Shown here: positions 16,656 through 25,420 of the stretch, piece by piece
Layout: each line of letters begins with the position of its first letter
Numbering within the stretch: position 1 is the stretch's first letter
Source of the DNA: Arthrobacter sp. YN
GTDB taxonomy: Bacteria; Actinomycetota; Actinomycetes; Actinomycetales; Micrococcaceae
Assembly: GCF_002224285.1 (NCBI RefSeq)
Contig: NZ_CP022436.1
Coordinates: forward strand, 1,426,001-1,490,000
Direction of reading: 5' to 3'
DNA: 64,000 nucleotides
The notes under the pieces: generated by a model
What the model saw: the letters and a program-made list of their open reading frames with translations, nothing else
Told to the model about the DNA's origin: nothing
The model's database searches: none
Position numbers and translations under genes: made by a program

Positions 16656-16726
16656 GCCCTGACTACGCTGGGCCTCAAAGCCAGTGGCTTTGGAGCAGTA
16701 CAGCCGTCCCTCGGACTCACAGAACG

Positions 16727-18253
16727 GTGGGAGTTGTGAAACTCGAATTGAAGGGGATCTCGAAAGCCTTCGGGACCTTCTACGCCAACCAAGACATCGA
16801 CCTCGTGGTCGAATCCGGCCAGATCCATTGCCTTCTCGGCGAAAACGGTGCCGGAAAATCAACCCTTATGAACGTGCTGTACGGGCTGTACGAGCCCACG
16901 GCCGGCCAGATCCTGGTCAATGACCAGCCGGTCAATTTCCGCGGCCCCGGTGATGCCATGGCGGCCGGCATCGGCATGGTGCACCAGCACTTCATGCTGG
17001 TCCCCGTCTTCACGGTGGCGGAAAACGTGGCCCTCGGTGCGGAGCCGACCTCGTTCGGCGGTGTGCTCAGCATGGACGAAACCCGGAAGAAGATCCGGGA
17101 AATCTCCGATAAATACGGCTTTGACGTGGATCCCGACGCCTTGGTGGAGGACCTGCCCGTGGGCGTCCAGCAACGTGTCGAGATCATCAAGGCACTGGTC
17201 CGCGAAGCCAAGGTCCTCATCCTGGACGAGCCCACCGCAGTGCTGACGCCGCAGGAAACAGATGAACTTCTGGACATCATGCGTCAGCTCAAAGCAGGCG
17301 GCACGTCCATCGTCTTCATCTCGCACAAGCTGCGTGAAGTGAAGGCTGTCTCAGACGTCATCACCGTCATTCGCCGCGGCAAAGTAGTGGGGGATGCGCC
17401 TCCCACGGCATCCGCCACCGAACTGGCGTCCATGATGGTGGGCCGCCCCGTCAGCCTGAGCCTGAACAAGGCACCCGCGCAGCCGAAGGAAACCACGTTC
17501 GTGGTGGAAAACCTGACGGTCCGCGCTGCCAACGGCACCAACGTGGTGGACGGGATCAGCTTCGACATCGCCCAAGGTGAGATCCTCGCCGTCGCGGGTG
17601 TCCAGGGCAATGGCCAAACGGAACTGACCGAAGCCATCCTGGGCGTGCAGGAGCACGTCACAGGTTCGGTGACCCTGGACGGCAAGCAACTGCTGGGCCT
17701 TCCGGTCAAAGAGGTGCTGCGTTCGGGCGTCGGCTTTGTTCCAGAGGACCGCACCGTGGATGGACTGGTTGGTCCCTTCTCGGTGGCCGAAAACCTGGTG
17801 CTTGACCTCTATGACCAAGCACCGTTTGCCAGCGGCATCAGCATGAAGCCGGCCAAAGTTGCCGAGCATGCCAAGGCCAAGATCGAAGAATTCGATATCC
17901 GGACTCCCTCAGCGGGGTCGGCCGCCGGAACGCTGTCCGGCGGCAACCAGCAAAAAGTGGTCATGGCCAGGGAATTGTCCAGGCCTCTGCGGTTGTTCAT
18001 CGCGAGCCAGCCGACCCGTGGCGTGGATGTCGGCTCCATCGAGTTCCTGCACAAGCGCATCGTTGCCGAGCGCGACGTCGGAACGCCGGTCATGATCGTT
18101 TCCACTGAACTTGATGAGGTCATCGAACTCGCCGACCGGATTGCCGTGCTCTACAAGGGCAAGCTCGTGGGCATCGTCCCCGCCGGAACGCCCCGCGACA
18201 CCCTCGGCTTGATGATGGCCGGCGTCGGCCCGGAAGGAGGCTCTGATGACTGA
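16727..18253 (+). CDS. Two-lobe ABC ATPase for nucleoside import (NupO/YufO-like)
   Basis: 508 residues from GTG 16727 (a second in-frame GTG at 16736 is also possible). Two ABC ATPase domains are fused. Lobe 1 has a full Walker A (GENGAGKST), signature PVGVQQRVEI and Walker B LILDEPTAVL. Lobe 2 has a degenerate Walker A (GVQGNGQTE), the signature LSGGNQQKVV and a Walker B that reads LFIASQPTRG, with Ser in place of the usual Asp-Glu pair. Such asymmetric lobes are normal for the NupO/RbsA-like importers, so ATP hydrolysis is probably confined to one composite site. The 3' end overlaps the first permease gene by eight bases. Confidence 0.93.
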   Translation: MGVVKLELKGISKAFGTFYANQDIDLVVESGQIHCLLGENGAGKSTLMNVLYGLYEPTAGQILVNDQPVNFRGPGDAMAAGIGMVHQHFMLVPVFTVAENVALGAEPTSFGGVLSMDETRKKIREISDKYGFDVDPDALVEDLPVGVQQRVEIIKALVREAKVLILDEPTAVLTPQETDELLDIMRQLKAGGTSIVFISHKLREVKAVSDVITVIRRGKVVGDAPPTASATELASMMVGRPVSLSLNKAPAQPKETTFVVENLTVRAANGTNVVDGISFDIAQGEILAVAGVQGNGQTELTEAILGVQEHVTGSVTLDGKQLLGLPVKEVLRSGVGFVPEDRTVDGLVGPFSVAENLVLDLYDQAPFASGISMKPAKVAEHAKAKIEEFDIRTPSAGSAAGTLSGGNQQKVVMARELSRPLRLFIASQPTRGVDVGSIEFLHKRIVAERDVGTPVMIVSTELDEVIELADRIAVLYKGKLVGIVPAGTPRDTLGLMMAGVGPEGGSDD

Positions 18254-19601
18254 GAAGGATCAGTCCAAGAGCGAACCAACACCCGCCCTGCCCGCTGAGG
18301 ACCAGTCCACGGCGGACCTCCGTGCGGCAGATGTCTCACTCGATACCGCGGGAGGCATGCTGGAACCGTCCATCGTTCCGGTGTCTTCCCAAAGCGGCGA
18401 TTCAGGAGCGCAGCAGAGCAGCCTCATGCGCCGCATCGTGATGGGGAACGGCTTCGTGTCCGTCCTGGCCGTCATTGTGGCGCTCTTCCTGGGTGGCCTG
18501 CTGATTGCCAGCACTGACGCCCAGGTTGCCAAAACCGCAGGCTACTTGTTTGCGCGGCCCACGGACTTCCTGAGCGCGTTGTGGTCTGCCATGACCGAGA
18601 GCTACGTTGCCCTTTTCCAAGGGTCAATATTCAACCCCCGGCAGGGACTGCAGCCGCTGCTGGAAACCATGACTGTGGCAACCCCGCTGATCTGCGCCGG
18701 TCTTGGCGTTGCCTTGGCCTTCCGCGCCGGCCTGTTCAACATCGGCGCCCAGGGACAGATCATCATCAGCGCCACGCTCGCTGCCTACGTAGGGTTCGCC
18801 TGGCACCTGCCGTTCGGCCTGCATCTGCTGGTGGTCATCATCATGGGCGTCCTGGGCGGTGCTCTGTGGGGTGCCATCGTTGGCATCCTCAAAGCACGGA
18901 CCGGTGCACACGAGGTGATCGTCACCATCATGCTGAACTACGTGGCCTTGTTCCTGCTGGACTTCCTGCTGAACACTGCTGCGTTCCGGCGTCCGGGGGA
19001 CAACAGCCCCATCTCGCCACGCCTGGACGAATCGGCAACGTATCCCGTCCTCATCCCCGGCTCCCGTCTCCACGTGGGATTCCTGGTGGCCATAGCGCTG
19101 ACCTTCGGCGTGTGGTGGCTGTTGAACCGGTCCACCATCGGCTTCGAGTTCCGTGCTGTCGGTGCCAATCCCATCGCTGCACGGACCGCCGGCGTCAAGG
19201 TATCCCGCGCCACCATCCTGGTGATGGCCATGGCCGGTGCGCTCGCCGCCTTCGGTGGTATTGCCCAGGTGGCCGGTACGGAAAAGGTGCTGACCGGCGG
19301 CGTCGCTGCCCAGATCGGCTTCGATGCCATCACGGTTGCCTTGCTGGGACGCAGCACGCCGTGGGGGACGTTCTTCGCCGGCCTGCTGTTTGGAGCTTTC
19401 CGTGCAGGGGCAGTGCAGATGCAGATCCAGACGGGAACGCCCATCGACATCGTGCTGGTGGTGCAGTCCTTGATCGTGCTCTTCATCGCAGCGCCTCCGC
19501 TCATCCGGTCGATTTTCCGGCTTGAGCCCAAGAAGAAGAACAAGACACCCAAAGCGGCTCCCAAGGCTGCCCTCGTCAACGCCTCCGGAGGTGCCAAATG
19601 A
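18246..19601 (+). CDS. ABC transporter permease for nucleosides (NupP-like)
   Basis: 451 residues with a hydrophilic N-terminal extension of about 70 residues, then roughly nine transmembrane helices and a lysine-rich tail (EPKKKNKTPKAAPK). The family-2 branched-type permease motifs are present: PLICAGLGVALAFRAGLFNI, GAQGQIIISA, and the EAA-like loop KVSRATILVMAMAGALAAF. With the next permease it forms the membrane channel of the nucleoside importer. It overlaps the ATPase gene by eight bases and the next permease gene by four bases. Confidence 0.92.
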   Translation: MTEKDQSKSEPTPALPAEDQSTADLRAADVSLDTAGGMLEPSIVPVSSQSGDSGAQQSSLMRRIVMGNGFVSVLAVIVALFLGGLLIASTDAQVAKTAGYLFARPTDFLSALWSAMTESYVALFQGSIFNPRQGLQPLLETMTVATPLICAGLGVALAFRAGLFNIGAQGQIIISATLAAYVGFAWHLPFGLHLLVVIIMGVLGGALWGAIVGILKARTGAHEVIVTIMLNYVALFLLDFLLNTAAFRRPGDNSPISPRLDESATYPVLIPGSRLHVGFLVAIALTFGVWWLLNRSTIGFEFRAVGANPIAARTAGVKVSRATILVMAMAGALAAFGGIAQVAGTEKVLTGGVAAQIGFDAITVALLGRSTPWGTFFAGLLFGAFRAGAVQMQIQTGTPIDIVLVVQSLIVLFIAAPPLIRSIFRLEPKKKNKTPKAAPKAALVNASGGAK

Positions 19602-20887
19602 GCGCGACAACCACCGCTCCGAAGTCGGGTTCAACGGCCCTGCCGGCGTTCCGGCCTTCCATGAAAGTCCCGCTCTCGCTCGGCATCCTTGCCCTCATAG
19701 CCTTGGTCTTCTTCGGCTTCCTGGGCCCGGACCAGACAGCCGAGATGAAGATCAGCGACGCCGGTGACGCCGTTGCCGTCCCGGCGCTCATGATTCCGGG
19801 GCAGGTGGGCGGGGTGGTCTTCGGCATTCTGCTGCTGGCCATGGCCGCCTACTCCATCTACCTCTGGACACAGGGGGAGCGTTCACCCAAGTGGCTGCCC
19901 ATCGCCTTTGCCGTGGTGTTCGTGTTCGCGTTGCTCGTCTGGATTGTGGCCGGCGCACGTCAGCCGTCCATTTCGCTGGCGGGCCTTGTAGCCGGGTCGG
20001 TAACACTGGCCGTGCCGCTGGTCTTCGGTTCATTGTCAGGGGTGTTGTGTGAGCGCGTGGGCGTGGTCAACATCGCCATTGAAGGCCAACTCCTGGGCGG
20101 CGCCTTCACCGCCGCGCTGGTAGCCACCATGACGGGCAGCCCCTACATTGGCCTGATCGCGGCGGCTGCTGCCGGTGCCGCTGTGTCCATGGTCCTGGCG
20201 GTCTTCAGCATCAAATACCTGGTCAACCAGATCATTGTGGGCGTTGTCCTCAACGTCCTGGTCTCCGGCCTCACGGGCTTCCTTTACGGCACGCTGATGG
20301 TCCCCAATAAGGAGCAGTTCAACACCCCGGGGCGCCTGGACATACTGCCGATCCCGCTGCTCTCGGACATCCCCATCATCGGGCCCATCCTGTTCGAGCA
20401 GTCCATTGCCGGTTACCTCATGTACATCGCAGTGGCCGTGGTGTGGTTCGGCCTGTTCAAGACCCGCTGGGGCCTGCGGGTCCGCGCCGTCGGCGAGCAC
20501 CCGCAGGCTGCCGACACCCTGGGCATCAACGTCAACGCCACCCGCTTCTGGAACGTCACCCTGGGTGGTGCCATCGCAGGTATCGGTGGCGCCGTCTTCA
20601 CCCTGGTGACCATCGACTCCTTTACCAAGGACATTTCCGGCGGCCGCGGCTTCATCGCCTTGGCAGCCTTGATCTTTGGCCGGTGGAACCCGATCGGCGC
20701 GTTCCTGGCATCGCTCCTGTTCGGCTTTGCGTACAACCTGCAATCCATCCTGGGTATCATCGGTACCCCGGTGCCCAGCCAGTTCATGGCCATGCTGCCG
20801 TACTTGGTGACCATCTTCGCCGTCGCCGGTTTGGTGGGTAAGTCGCGGCCACCGGCCGCAAGCGGCATACCGTACGTGAAGGGTTGA
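19598..20887 (+). CDS. ABC transporter permease for nucleosides (NupQ-like)
   Basis: 429 residues. A less conserved N-terminal part with three predicted helices (residues 20-120) precedes the canonical permease body: LVFGSLSGVLCERVGVVNIA, IEGQLLGGAFTAAL, VRAVGEHPQAADTLGINV and GGRGFIALAALIFGRWNP. The body has the arrangement of the second permease in NupPQ-type importers. It starts within the last four bases of the first permease and ends two bases before the cytidine deaminase start, so all are in one operon. Confidence 0.92.
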   Translation: MSATTTAPKSGSTALPAFRPSMKVPLSLGILALIALVFFGFLGPDQTAEMKISDAGDAVAVPALMIPGQVGGVVFGILLLAMAAYSIYLWTQGERSPKWLPIAFAVVFVFALLVWIVAGARQPSISLAGLVAGSVTLAVPLVFGSLSGVLCERVGVVNIAIEGQLLGGAFTAALVATMTGSPYIGLIAAAAAGAAVSMVLAVFSIKYLVNQIIVGVVLNVLVSGLTGFLYGTLMVPNKEQFNTPGRLDILPIPLLSDIPIIGPILFEQSIAGYLMYIAVAVVWFGLFKTRWGLRVRAVGEHPQAADTLGINVNATRFWNVTLGGAIAGIGGAVFTLVTIDSFTKDISGGRGFIALAALIFGRWNPIGAFLASLLFGFAYNLQSILGIIGTPVPSQFMAMLPYLVTIFAVAGLVGKSRPPAASGIPYVKG

Positions 20888-20889
20888 CG

Positions 20890-21294
20890 ATGCCTGCGAA
20901 CGACATTGATTGGCAGGCACTGGAAGAGGCAGCACAGCAGGCCATGCGCCATGCCTACGCGCCGTACTCCAAGTTCCCGGTGGGGGCTGCGGCCCTCACC
21001 GAGGACGGACGGATCGTTACTGGCTGCAATGTGGAGAACGCCAGCTACGGGCTGACCCTCTGCGCCGAATGCGCACTTGTTGGCCAGCTCCACATGACCG
21101 GCGGTGGCCGGCTCGCCGCGTTCTATTGCGTGGACGGCCAGGGCAACGTCCTCATGCCGTGCGGACGTTGCCGCCAGTTGCTCTACGAGTTCCGGGCTCC
21201 CGGCATGCAGATCATGACCACGCAGGGAATCAAAACCATGGACCAGGTGCTCCCTGATGCCTTCGGTCCCGAAAACCTGGAGGAAACCACGTGA
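20890..21294 (+). CDS. cdd: Cytidine deaminase
   Basis: 134 residues from ATG 20890; AAGGG six bases upstream favours this over the in-frame TTG at 20884. Zinc-site motifs are complete: C-A-E in LCAECALVGQ and PCGRCRQLLYEF with the C-x-x-C ligands. The substrate-binding N-terminal motif YAPYSKFPVGAAAL and GCNVENASYG are also present. It converts cytidine and deoxycytidine to uridine forms. Its position right after a nucleoside importer and overlapping thymidine phosphorylase (GTGA at 21291-21294) shows a salvage role. Confidence 0.96.
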   Translation: MPANDIDWQALEEAAQQAMRHAYAPYSKFPVGAAALTEDGRIVTGCNVENASYGLTLCAECALVGQLHMTGGGRLAAFYCVDGQGNVLMPCGRCRQLLYEFRAPGMQIMTTQGIKTMDQVLPDAFGPENLEETT

Positions 21295-22601
21295 CCAGCA
21301 CTGAAGCGTTCGACGCCGTCCAGATCATCTCCATCAAGCGGGACAAAGGCACCCTCACTCCCGAGCAGATCGACTGGACCATCGATGCCTACACCCGCGG
21401 TGTCATTGCCGAGGAGCAAATGGCCGCGCTGAACATGGCCATCCTGCTCAACGGAATGGACCGCGACGAGATTTCGCGGTGGACGTCCGCCATGATCGCC
21501 TCGGGCGAGCGGATGGACTTTTCGTCCCTGACAAGGCCCGACGGCGGACGCAAGGCTACCAGCGACAAACACTCCACCGGTGGGGTCGGGGACAAGATCA
21601 CGCTCCCGCTGGCGCCGCTCGTTGCCGTCTTCGGCGTCGCGGTTCCTCAGCTCTCAGGCCGCGGGCTGGGCCACACGGGTGGAACGTTGGACAAGCTGGA
21701 AGCCATCCCCGGGTGGCGCGCCAACCTGAGCAACGACGAGATCATGGCCCAGCTCCAGGATGTGGGAGCAGTCATCTGCGCGGCAGGTTCCGGGCTGGCT
21801 CCTGCCGACAAGAAGCTCTACGCACTGCGTGATGTCACGGGCACCGTGGAGGCGATCCCGTTGATTGCTTCCTCGATCATGAGCAAGAAGATCGCCGAAG
21901 GCACGGGCTCGTTGGTGCTGGACGTCAAGGTGGGTTCCGGCGCGTTCATGAAGGATGAGGCCCGGGCCCGCGAGCTTGCCGAGACCATGGTGGCCCTGGG
22001 CAAGGATGCCGGCGTGCACACCGTCGCCCTGATCACGGATATGTCCACGCCGTTGGGTTTGACCGCCGGAAATGCGATCGAAGTTGAGGAATCCGTGGAG
22101 GTCCTTGCCGGCGGCGGCCCGGAAGACGTCGTCGAACTGACCGTCCGCCTGGCTGAGGAGATGCTGGCCGGCGCCGGCATCCACGACGCCGACCCCGCGG
22201 CTGCTTTGAAGGACGGCCGTGCCATGGATGTCTGGAACCGAATGATCGAAGCACAGGGTGGTGACCCGCGTGCTGCGCTGCCGGTGGCCAAGGAATCCGA
22301 GGTCATCTACGCTCCCGCGGACGGTGTCCTGGTGGAACTGGATGCGCTTTCTGTGGGTGTTGCTGCCTGGCGTTTGGGCGCCGGGCGGGCGCGCAAAGAG
22401 GACCAGGTCCAGGCCGGTGCAGGTGTCCGCATGCACGCCAAACCGGGCGCTTTGGTCCGTGCGGGGGAGCCTCTGATGACGCTCTTGACGGACACTCCCG
22501 GGAAGTTCGAACGGGCCAAGGAAGCGCTGCAGGATGCCGTGGTGATCGCGCCCGAGGGTTCACGCCCGGCGCATCAGCTCATCATCGACCGCATCGCCTA
22601 G
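21291..22601 (+). CDS. deoA: Thymidine/pyrimidine-nucleoside phosphorylase
   Basis: 436 residues from GTG 21291. It splits thymidine or deoxyuridine with phosphate into base and deoxyribose-1-phosphate. The family signature is SGRGLGHTGGTLDKLEAIPG near residue 120, and other landmarks are SDKHSTGGVGDK, SSIMSKKIAEG and DVKVGSGAFMK. The C-terminal swivelling alpha/beta domain (HAKPGALVRAGEPLMTLLTD) is present. It is the last gene of the transporter-salvage operon, overlapping cdd by four bases and followed by a terminator hairpin. Confidence 0.95.
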   Translation: MTSTEAFDAVQIISIKRDKGTLTPEQIDWTIDAYTRGVIAEEQMAALNMAILLNGMDRDEISRWTSAMIASGERMDFSSLTRPDGGRKATSDKHSTGGVGDKITLPLAPLVAVFGVAVPQLSGRGLGHTGGTLDKLEAIPGWRANLSNDEIMAQLQDVGAVICAAGSGLAPADKKLYALRDVTGTVEAIPLIASSIMSKKIAEGTGSLVLDVKVGSGAFMKDEARARELAETMVALGKDAGVHTVALITDMSTPLGLTAGNAIEVEESVEVLAGGGPEDVVELTVRLAEEMLAGAGIHDADPAAALKDGRAMDVWNRMIEAQGGDPRAALPVAKESEVIYAPADGVLVELDALSVGVAAWRLGAGRARKEDQVQAGAGVRMHAKPGALVRAGEPLMTLLTDTPGKFERAKEALQDAVVIAPEGSRPAHQLIIDRIA

Positions 22602-22607
22602 GCTTAT

Positions 22608-22644
22608 GTGTTCCGGGCCGTTCGCCAAGGACGGCCCGGAACAC
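22608..22644 (+). terminator. Terminator of the nucleoside salvage operon
   Basis: Arms GTGTTCCGGGCCGT and ACGGCCCGGAACAC enclose a nine-base loop, six bases after the deoA stop. The stem is perfect and GC-rich; the T tract is lacking. Confidence 0.75.
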
Positions 22645-22689
22645 CCGTCATCCGGCGCCTGTGGGGGAGCCGGCTACCGTAAGGAAACC

Positions 22690-23339
22690 GTGCAGGGCAT
22701 CAACGATTTCATCCTCGCCGCGGCGGAGCAGCCATGGGTGTTGTTCCTGGTGCTGGCCTGCTGCGTGATAGATGGCTTCTTCCCACCTATTCCGAGCGAA
22801 TCCGTGGTGGTGGGCCTGAGCGCCGTTTCCGGGAGCAGCGGCTCGCCCAATGTATGGCTGCTCGGCGTGATGGCAGCCCTGGGGGCGTTCTCGGGGACAA
22901 CATCGCCTACATCATCGGCCGCCGCATCGGGATCCAGCGGTGGCGGTGGATGCGCACGCAGCGGATGCAGGGCGCCTTCCGTTGGGCAGGCAAGGAACTC
23001 CGACGCCGGTCGGCCTCGCTCATCATGGTGGCCCGCTTCATCCCCATTGGCAGGGTGGCCGTCAACCTGACGGCTGGTGCCACGCACTTCCACCACCGAC
23101 GCTTCGTGGCCCTCACGGCCATGTCCGCCGTCCTGTGGGCCACGTATTCGGTGATCCTGGGCTACTTCTTTGGTGTCTGGTTCGAGGACAACCATCTCTT
23201 GGGCGCCGTCATAGCGATCGTGGTTGCCGTGATCCTGGGAATCATCATCGACCGGATCATCAGCAAAGTCCGTGGATCCGTGCCGTTGGACGGCAAGAAC
23301 ATCCCTGAGGAAGACGCCCCGACTCCACCCACGGTATGA
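22690..23339 (+). pseudogene. DedA family membrane protein, interrupted by a single-base frameshift
   Basis: Starts at GTG 22690 (AAGGAAA upstream) and ends at TGA 23337-23339. The first frame gives GINDFILAAAEQPWVLFLVL and FPPIPSESVVVGLSAVSG, then at the GGGG of 22893-22896 the coding signal moves to another frame: GDNIAYIIGRRIGIQRWRW, ARFIPIGRVAVNLTAG. Restoring one base yields a 216-residue protein aligned end to end with the intact DedA protein that follows (G-A-M-A-G-D-N-M-A-Y there, G-A-F-S-G-D-N-I-A-Y here). DedA proteins are polytopic membrane proteins, some of them undecaprenyl-phosphate or lipid flippases. I believe the interruption is a sequencing error (see findings), so the gene is probably functional. 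Confidence 0.8.
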
Positions 23340-23420
23340 CGCTTCAGGCCCCGGAAGATCAGCCCGGCGGTTGACGACGGCACCTTGTCAGCACCTATAG
23401 CGTTAAGCGTGTGATCCCGA

Positions 23421-23450
23421 GGCTGGGACGTAGCGAACGACGTCCCGGCC
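23421..23450. other. Hairpin in the gap between two DedA genes
   Basis: GGCTGGGACGT and ACGTCCCGGCC can pair around an eight-base loop with one mismatch. There is no T tract, so it could be a weak terminator of the first DedA gene or a binding site. The rest of the 174-base gap holds no gene and presumably the promoter of the second DedA gene. Confidence 0.35.
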
Positions 23451-23513
23451 GTGGGACACTAGAGCGACTTCCGTCACACCGTCAAGTCATATTCATCTAG
23501 GAGCTACCGCCGC

Positions 23514-24215
23514 GTGGAGTTTTTGAACCAAATGCTCGAGCATGCAGCCGGGCAGCCCTGGATATACCCGGTCCTGCTGGTCTTCTTCTTCATTGACGGA
23601 TTTGCCACCATCCTCCCCAGCGAAACAGCCATTGTTGGCCTCTCGGCGCTGTCCCTTCACAGCGGAGAGCCCAACCTGTGGATCCTGGGAGCCACCGCAC
23701 TGGTAGGTGCCATGGCGGGCGACAACATGGCCTACATGCTGGGCCGGAAAATCGGCCTCACCCGTTGGAAGTGGATGCGCCGGCCCAAGGTCCAGAAGAT
23801 GTTCGCCTGGGCGCAGTACGAGCTGGATAAGCGCGGCGCGGTCCTCATCTTCACGGCCCGCTACATTCCGTGGGGGCGCGTGGCAGTGAACTATGTGGCC
23901 GGTCAAACCGGCTTCCGCCACCGGACTTTCTTCTGGTTGGACGCCTTCGCCTGCATCACGTGGGTAGGTTACTCCATCGGTATCGGCCTCCTCGCAGGCC
24001 AGTGGGTGCATCACAACCCGCTCCTGGGAGTCGGCATCGCGGTTGCCTTCGCCGTGGTCCTGGGCATTGTGGTGGATCACGCCCTCCGTTGGTGGCACAA
24101 ATACCTGGAAAAGAAGGACCTCGCCAAGGAAGCTGCTGCCAGCACCGAAGCGGCAGCAGTTGATCCCGCGGAAAAGGCGATCGCCGGCGTCGACCTCTCC
24201 AAGCCCGCCAGCTAA
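23514..24215 (+). CDS. DedA family integral membrane protein
   Basis: 233 residues from GTG 23514, with AGGAG 10 bases upstream. Hallmarks of the DedA/SNARE-associated family are FFFIDGFATILPSETAIVGL, GAMAGDNMAYMLGRKIG, FTARYIPWGRVAVNYVAG with the conserved arginine and glycine, and five to six hydrophobic segments. Members support envelope lipid recycling and pH/proton-motive-force homeostasis. It is a tandem paralogue of the frameshifted gene immediately upstream, probably from an old duplication. The C-terminal tail is alanine- and lysine-rich and likely cytoplasmic. Confidence 0.9.
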   Translation: MEFLNQMLEHAAGQPWIYPVLLVFFFIDGFATILPSETAIVGLSALSLHSGEPNLWILGATALVGAMAGDNMAYMLGRKIGLTRWKWMRRPKVQKMFAWAQYELDKRGAVLIFTARYIPWGRVAVNYVAGQTGFRHRTFFWLDAFACITWVGYSIGIGLLAGQWVHHNPLLGVGIAVAFAVVLGIVVDHALRWWHKYLEKKDLAKEAAASTEAAAVDPAEKAIAGVDLSKPAS

Positions 24216-24265
24216 AGGCGACCAGCTGTACCAGCAGCAGTACCCGTCAGGGCGGCTGTGGGGAC

Positions 24266-24271
24266 TAGTCT
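24266..24271 (+). promoter_or_regulatory. -10 element of a probably leaderless add mRNA
   Basis: TAGTCT at 24266-24271, then six bases, then GTG 24278; no ribosome-binding site. Confidence 0.55.
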
Positions 24272-24277
24272 TAGTAC

Positions 24278-25420
24278 GTGACTGAGCCCATACTTGACGC
24301 CGCCCCTGCCCTTGACTTCGATCTGAAGAGCCTGCCCAAGGTTTCCCTCCACGACCACCTGGACGGAGGCCTCCGCCCCGCCACCATCATCGAGCTTGCT
24401 GAGGCGGTCGGCCACACGCTGCCGTCCACCGACCCCGTTGCGCTGGGTGAATGGTTCCGCGAATCAGCCGACTCCGGCTCACTGGTCCGCTACCTCGAAA
24501 CGTTCGACCACACCATTGCTGTCATGCAGACCAAGGAAGGCCTCTTCAGGGTGGCCAAGGAGTTCGTGGAAGACCTCGCCGAGGACGGCGTGGTGTACGG
24601 CGAAGTCCGCTGGGCGCCGGAACAGCACCTGCAGAAGGGCCTCACCCTGGACGAGGTTGTTGAAGCCGTCCAGACCGGCCTTGAAGCCGGCGTTGATGCT
24701 GCTGACGAGCGCGGCCAGCAGATCCAGGTGGGCCAGCTCATCACCGCCATGCGCCACGCCGATCGTGGCCAGGAGATCGCAGAACTCGCTGTCCGCCACC
24801 GTGCCAACGGCGCTGTGGGCTTTGACATCGCCGGCGCGGAAGATGGGTTCCTCCCGTCCCGCTTCAAGGACGCCTTCACGTACCTGGCCGAAAACAACTT
24901 CCCGGCCACCGTCCACGCCGGTGAAGCAGCGGGCCTGGAGAGCATCCAGTCAGCCCTGGTCGATGGCCGCGCCCTGCGCCTTGGCCATGGCGTCCGGATC
25001 GCCGAGGACATTTCGGTGGAGTTCGAGGACAATTCCGACGACGACGGCGAGGACACCGTCGGCATGGTGACCATCGGCAGCGTGGCGGCCTGGGTCCGCG
25101 ACCGCGGAATCGCCTTGGAAATCTGCCCTTCCTCCAACCTGCAGACCGGTGCCATTTCCGGCTTTGGCGATGGCATCGAAAGCCACCCGGTGGACATGCT
25201 CTTCCAGCTCGGCTTCAACGTCACCATCAACACGGACAACCGCCTCATGAGTGGCGTCACCCTGACGGACGAGTTCGAGCTGCTGGTGGAAACCTTTGAC
25301 TACGACCTCGATGACCTCCTTGAACTGACGCTCAACGCCGCCGAGGCAGCCTTCCTGCCGCTGGACGAGCGCGAAGCCTTGGTTGAGTACATCAACGATG
25401 CCTACGCCAACCTCGGCTAA
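24278..25420 (+). CDS. add: Adenosine deaminase
   Basis: 380 residues from GTG 24278. It deaminates adenosine and deoxyadenosine to inosine forms. The metal-binding H-D-H is in VSLHDHLDGGLRP near residue 24. The catalytic Glu/His region is TVHAGEAAGLESI (H-A-G-E), then RLGHGVRIAED, and the late metal/catalytic aspartate is in INTDNRLMSGVTLTDE. There is an acidic insertion (EFEDNSDDDGEDT) before the strand with E-I-C-P-S-S-N. It continues the purine/pyrimidine salvage theme of the preceding operon but has its own leaderless promoter. The mazG start lies inside its 3' end. Confidence 0.95.
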   Translation: MTEPILDAAPALDFDLKSLPKVSLHDHLDGGLRPATIIELAEAVGHTLPSTDPVALGEWFRESADSGSLVRYLETFDHTIAVMQTKEGLFRVAKEFVEDLAEDGVVYGEVRWAPEQHLQKGLTLDEVVEAVQTGLEAGVDAADERGQQIQVGQLITAMRHADRGQEIAELAVRHRANGAVGFDIAGAEDGFLPSRFKDAFTYLAENNFPATVHAGEAAGLESIQSALVDGRALRLGHGVRIAEDISVEFEDNSDDDGEDTVGMVTIGSVAAWVRDRGIALEICPSSNLQTGAISGFGDGIESHPVDMLFQLGFNVTINTDNRLMSGVTLTDEFELLVETFDYDLDDLLELTLNAAEAAFLPLDEREALVEYINDAYANLG

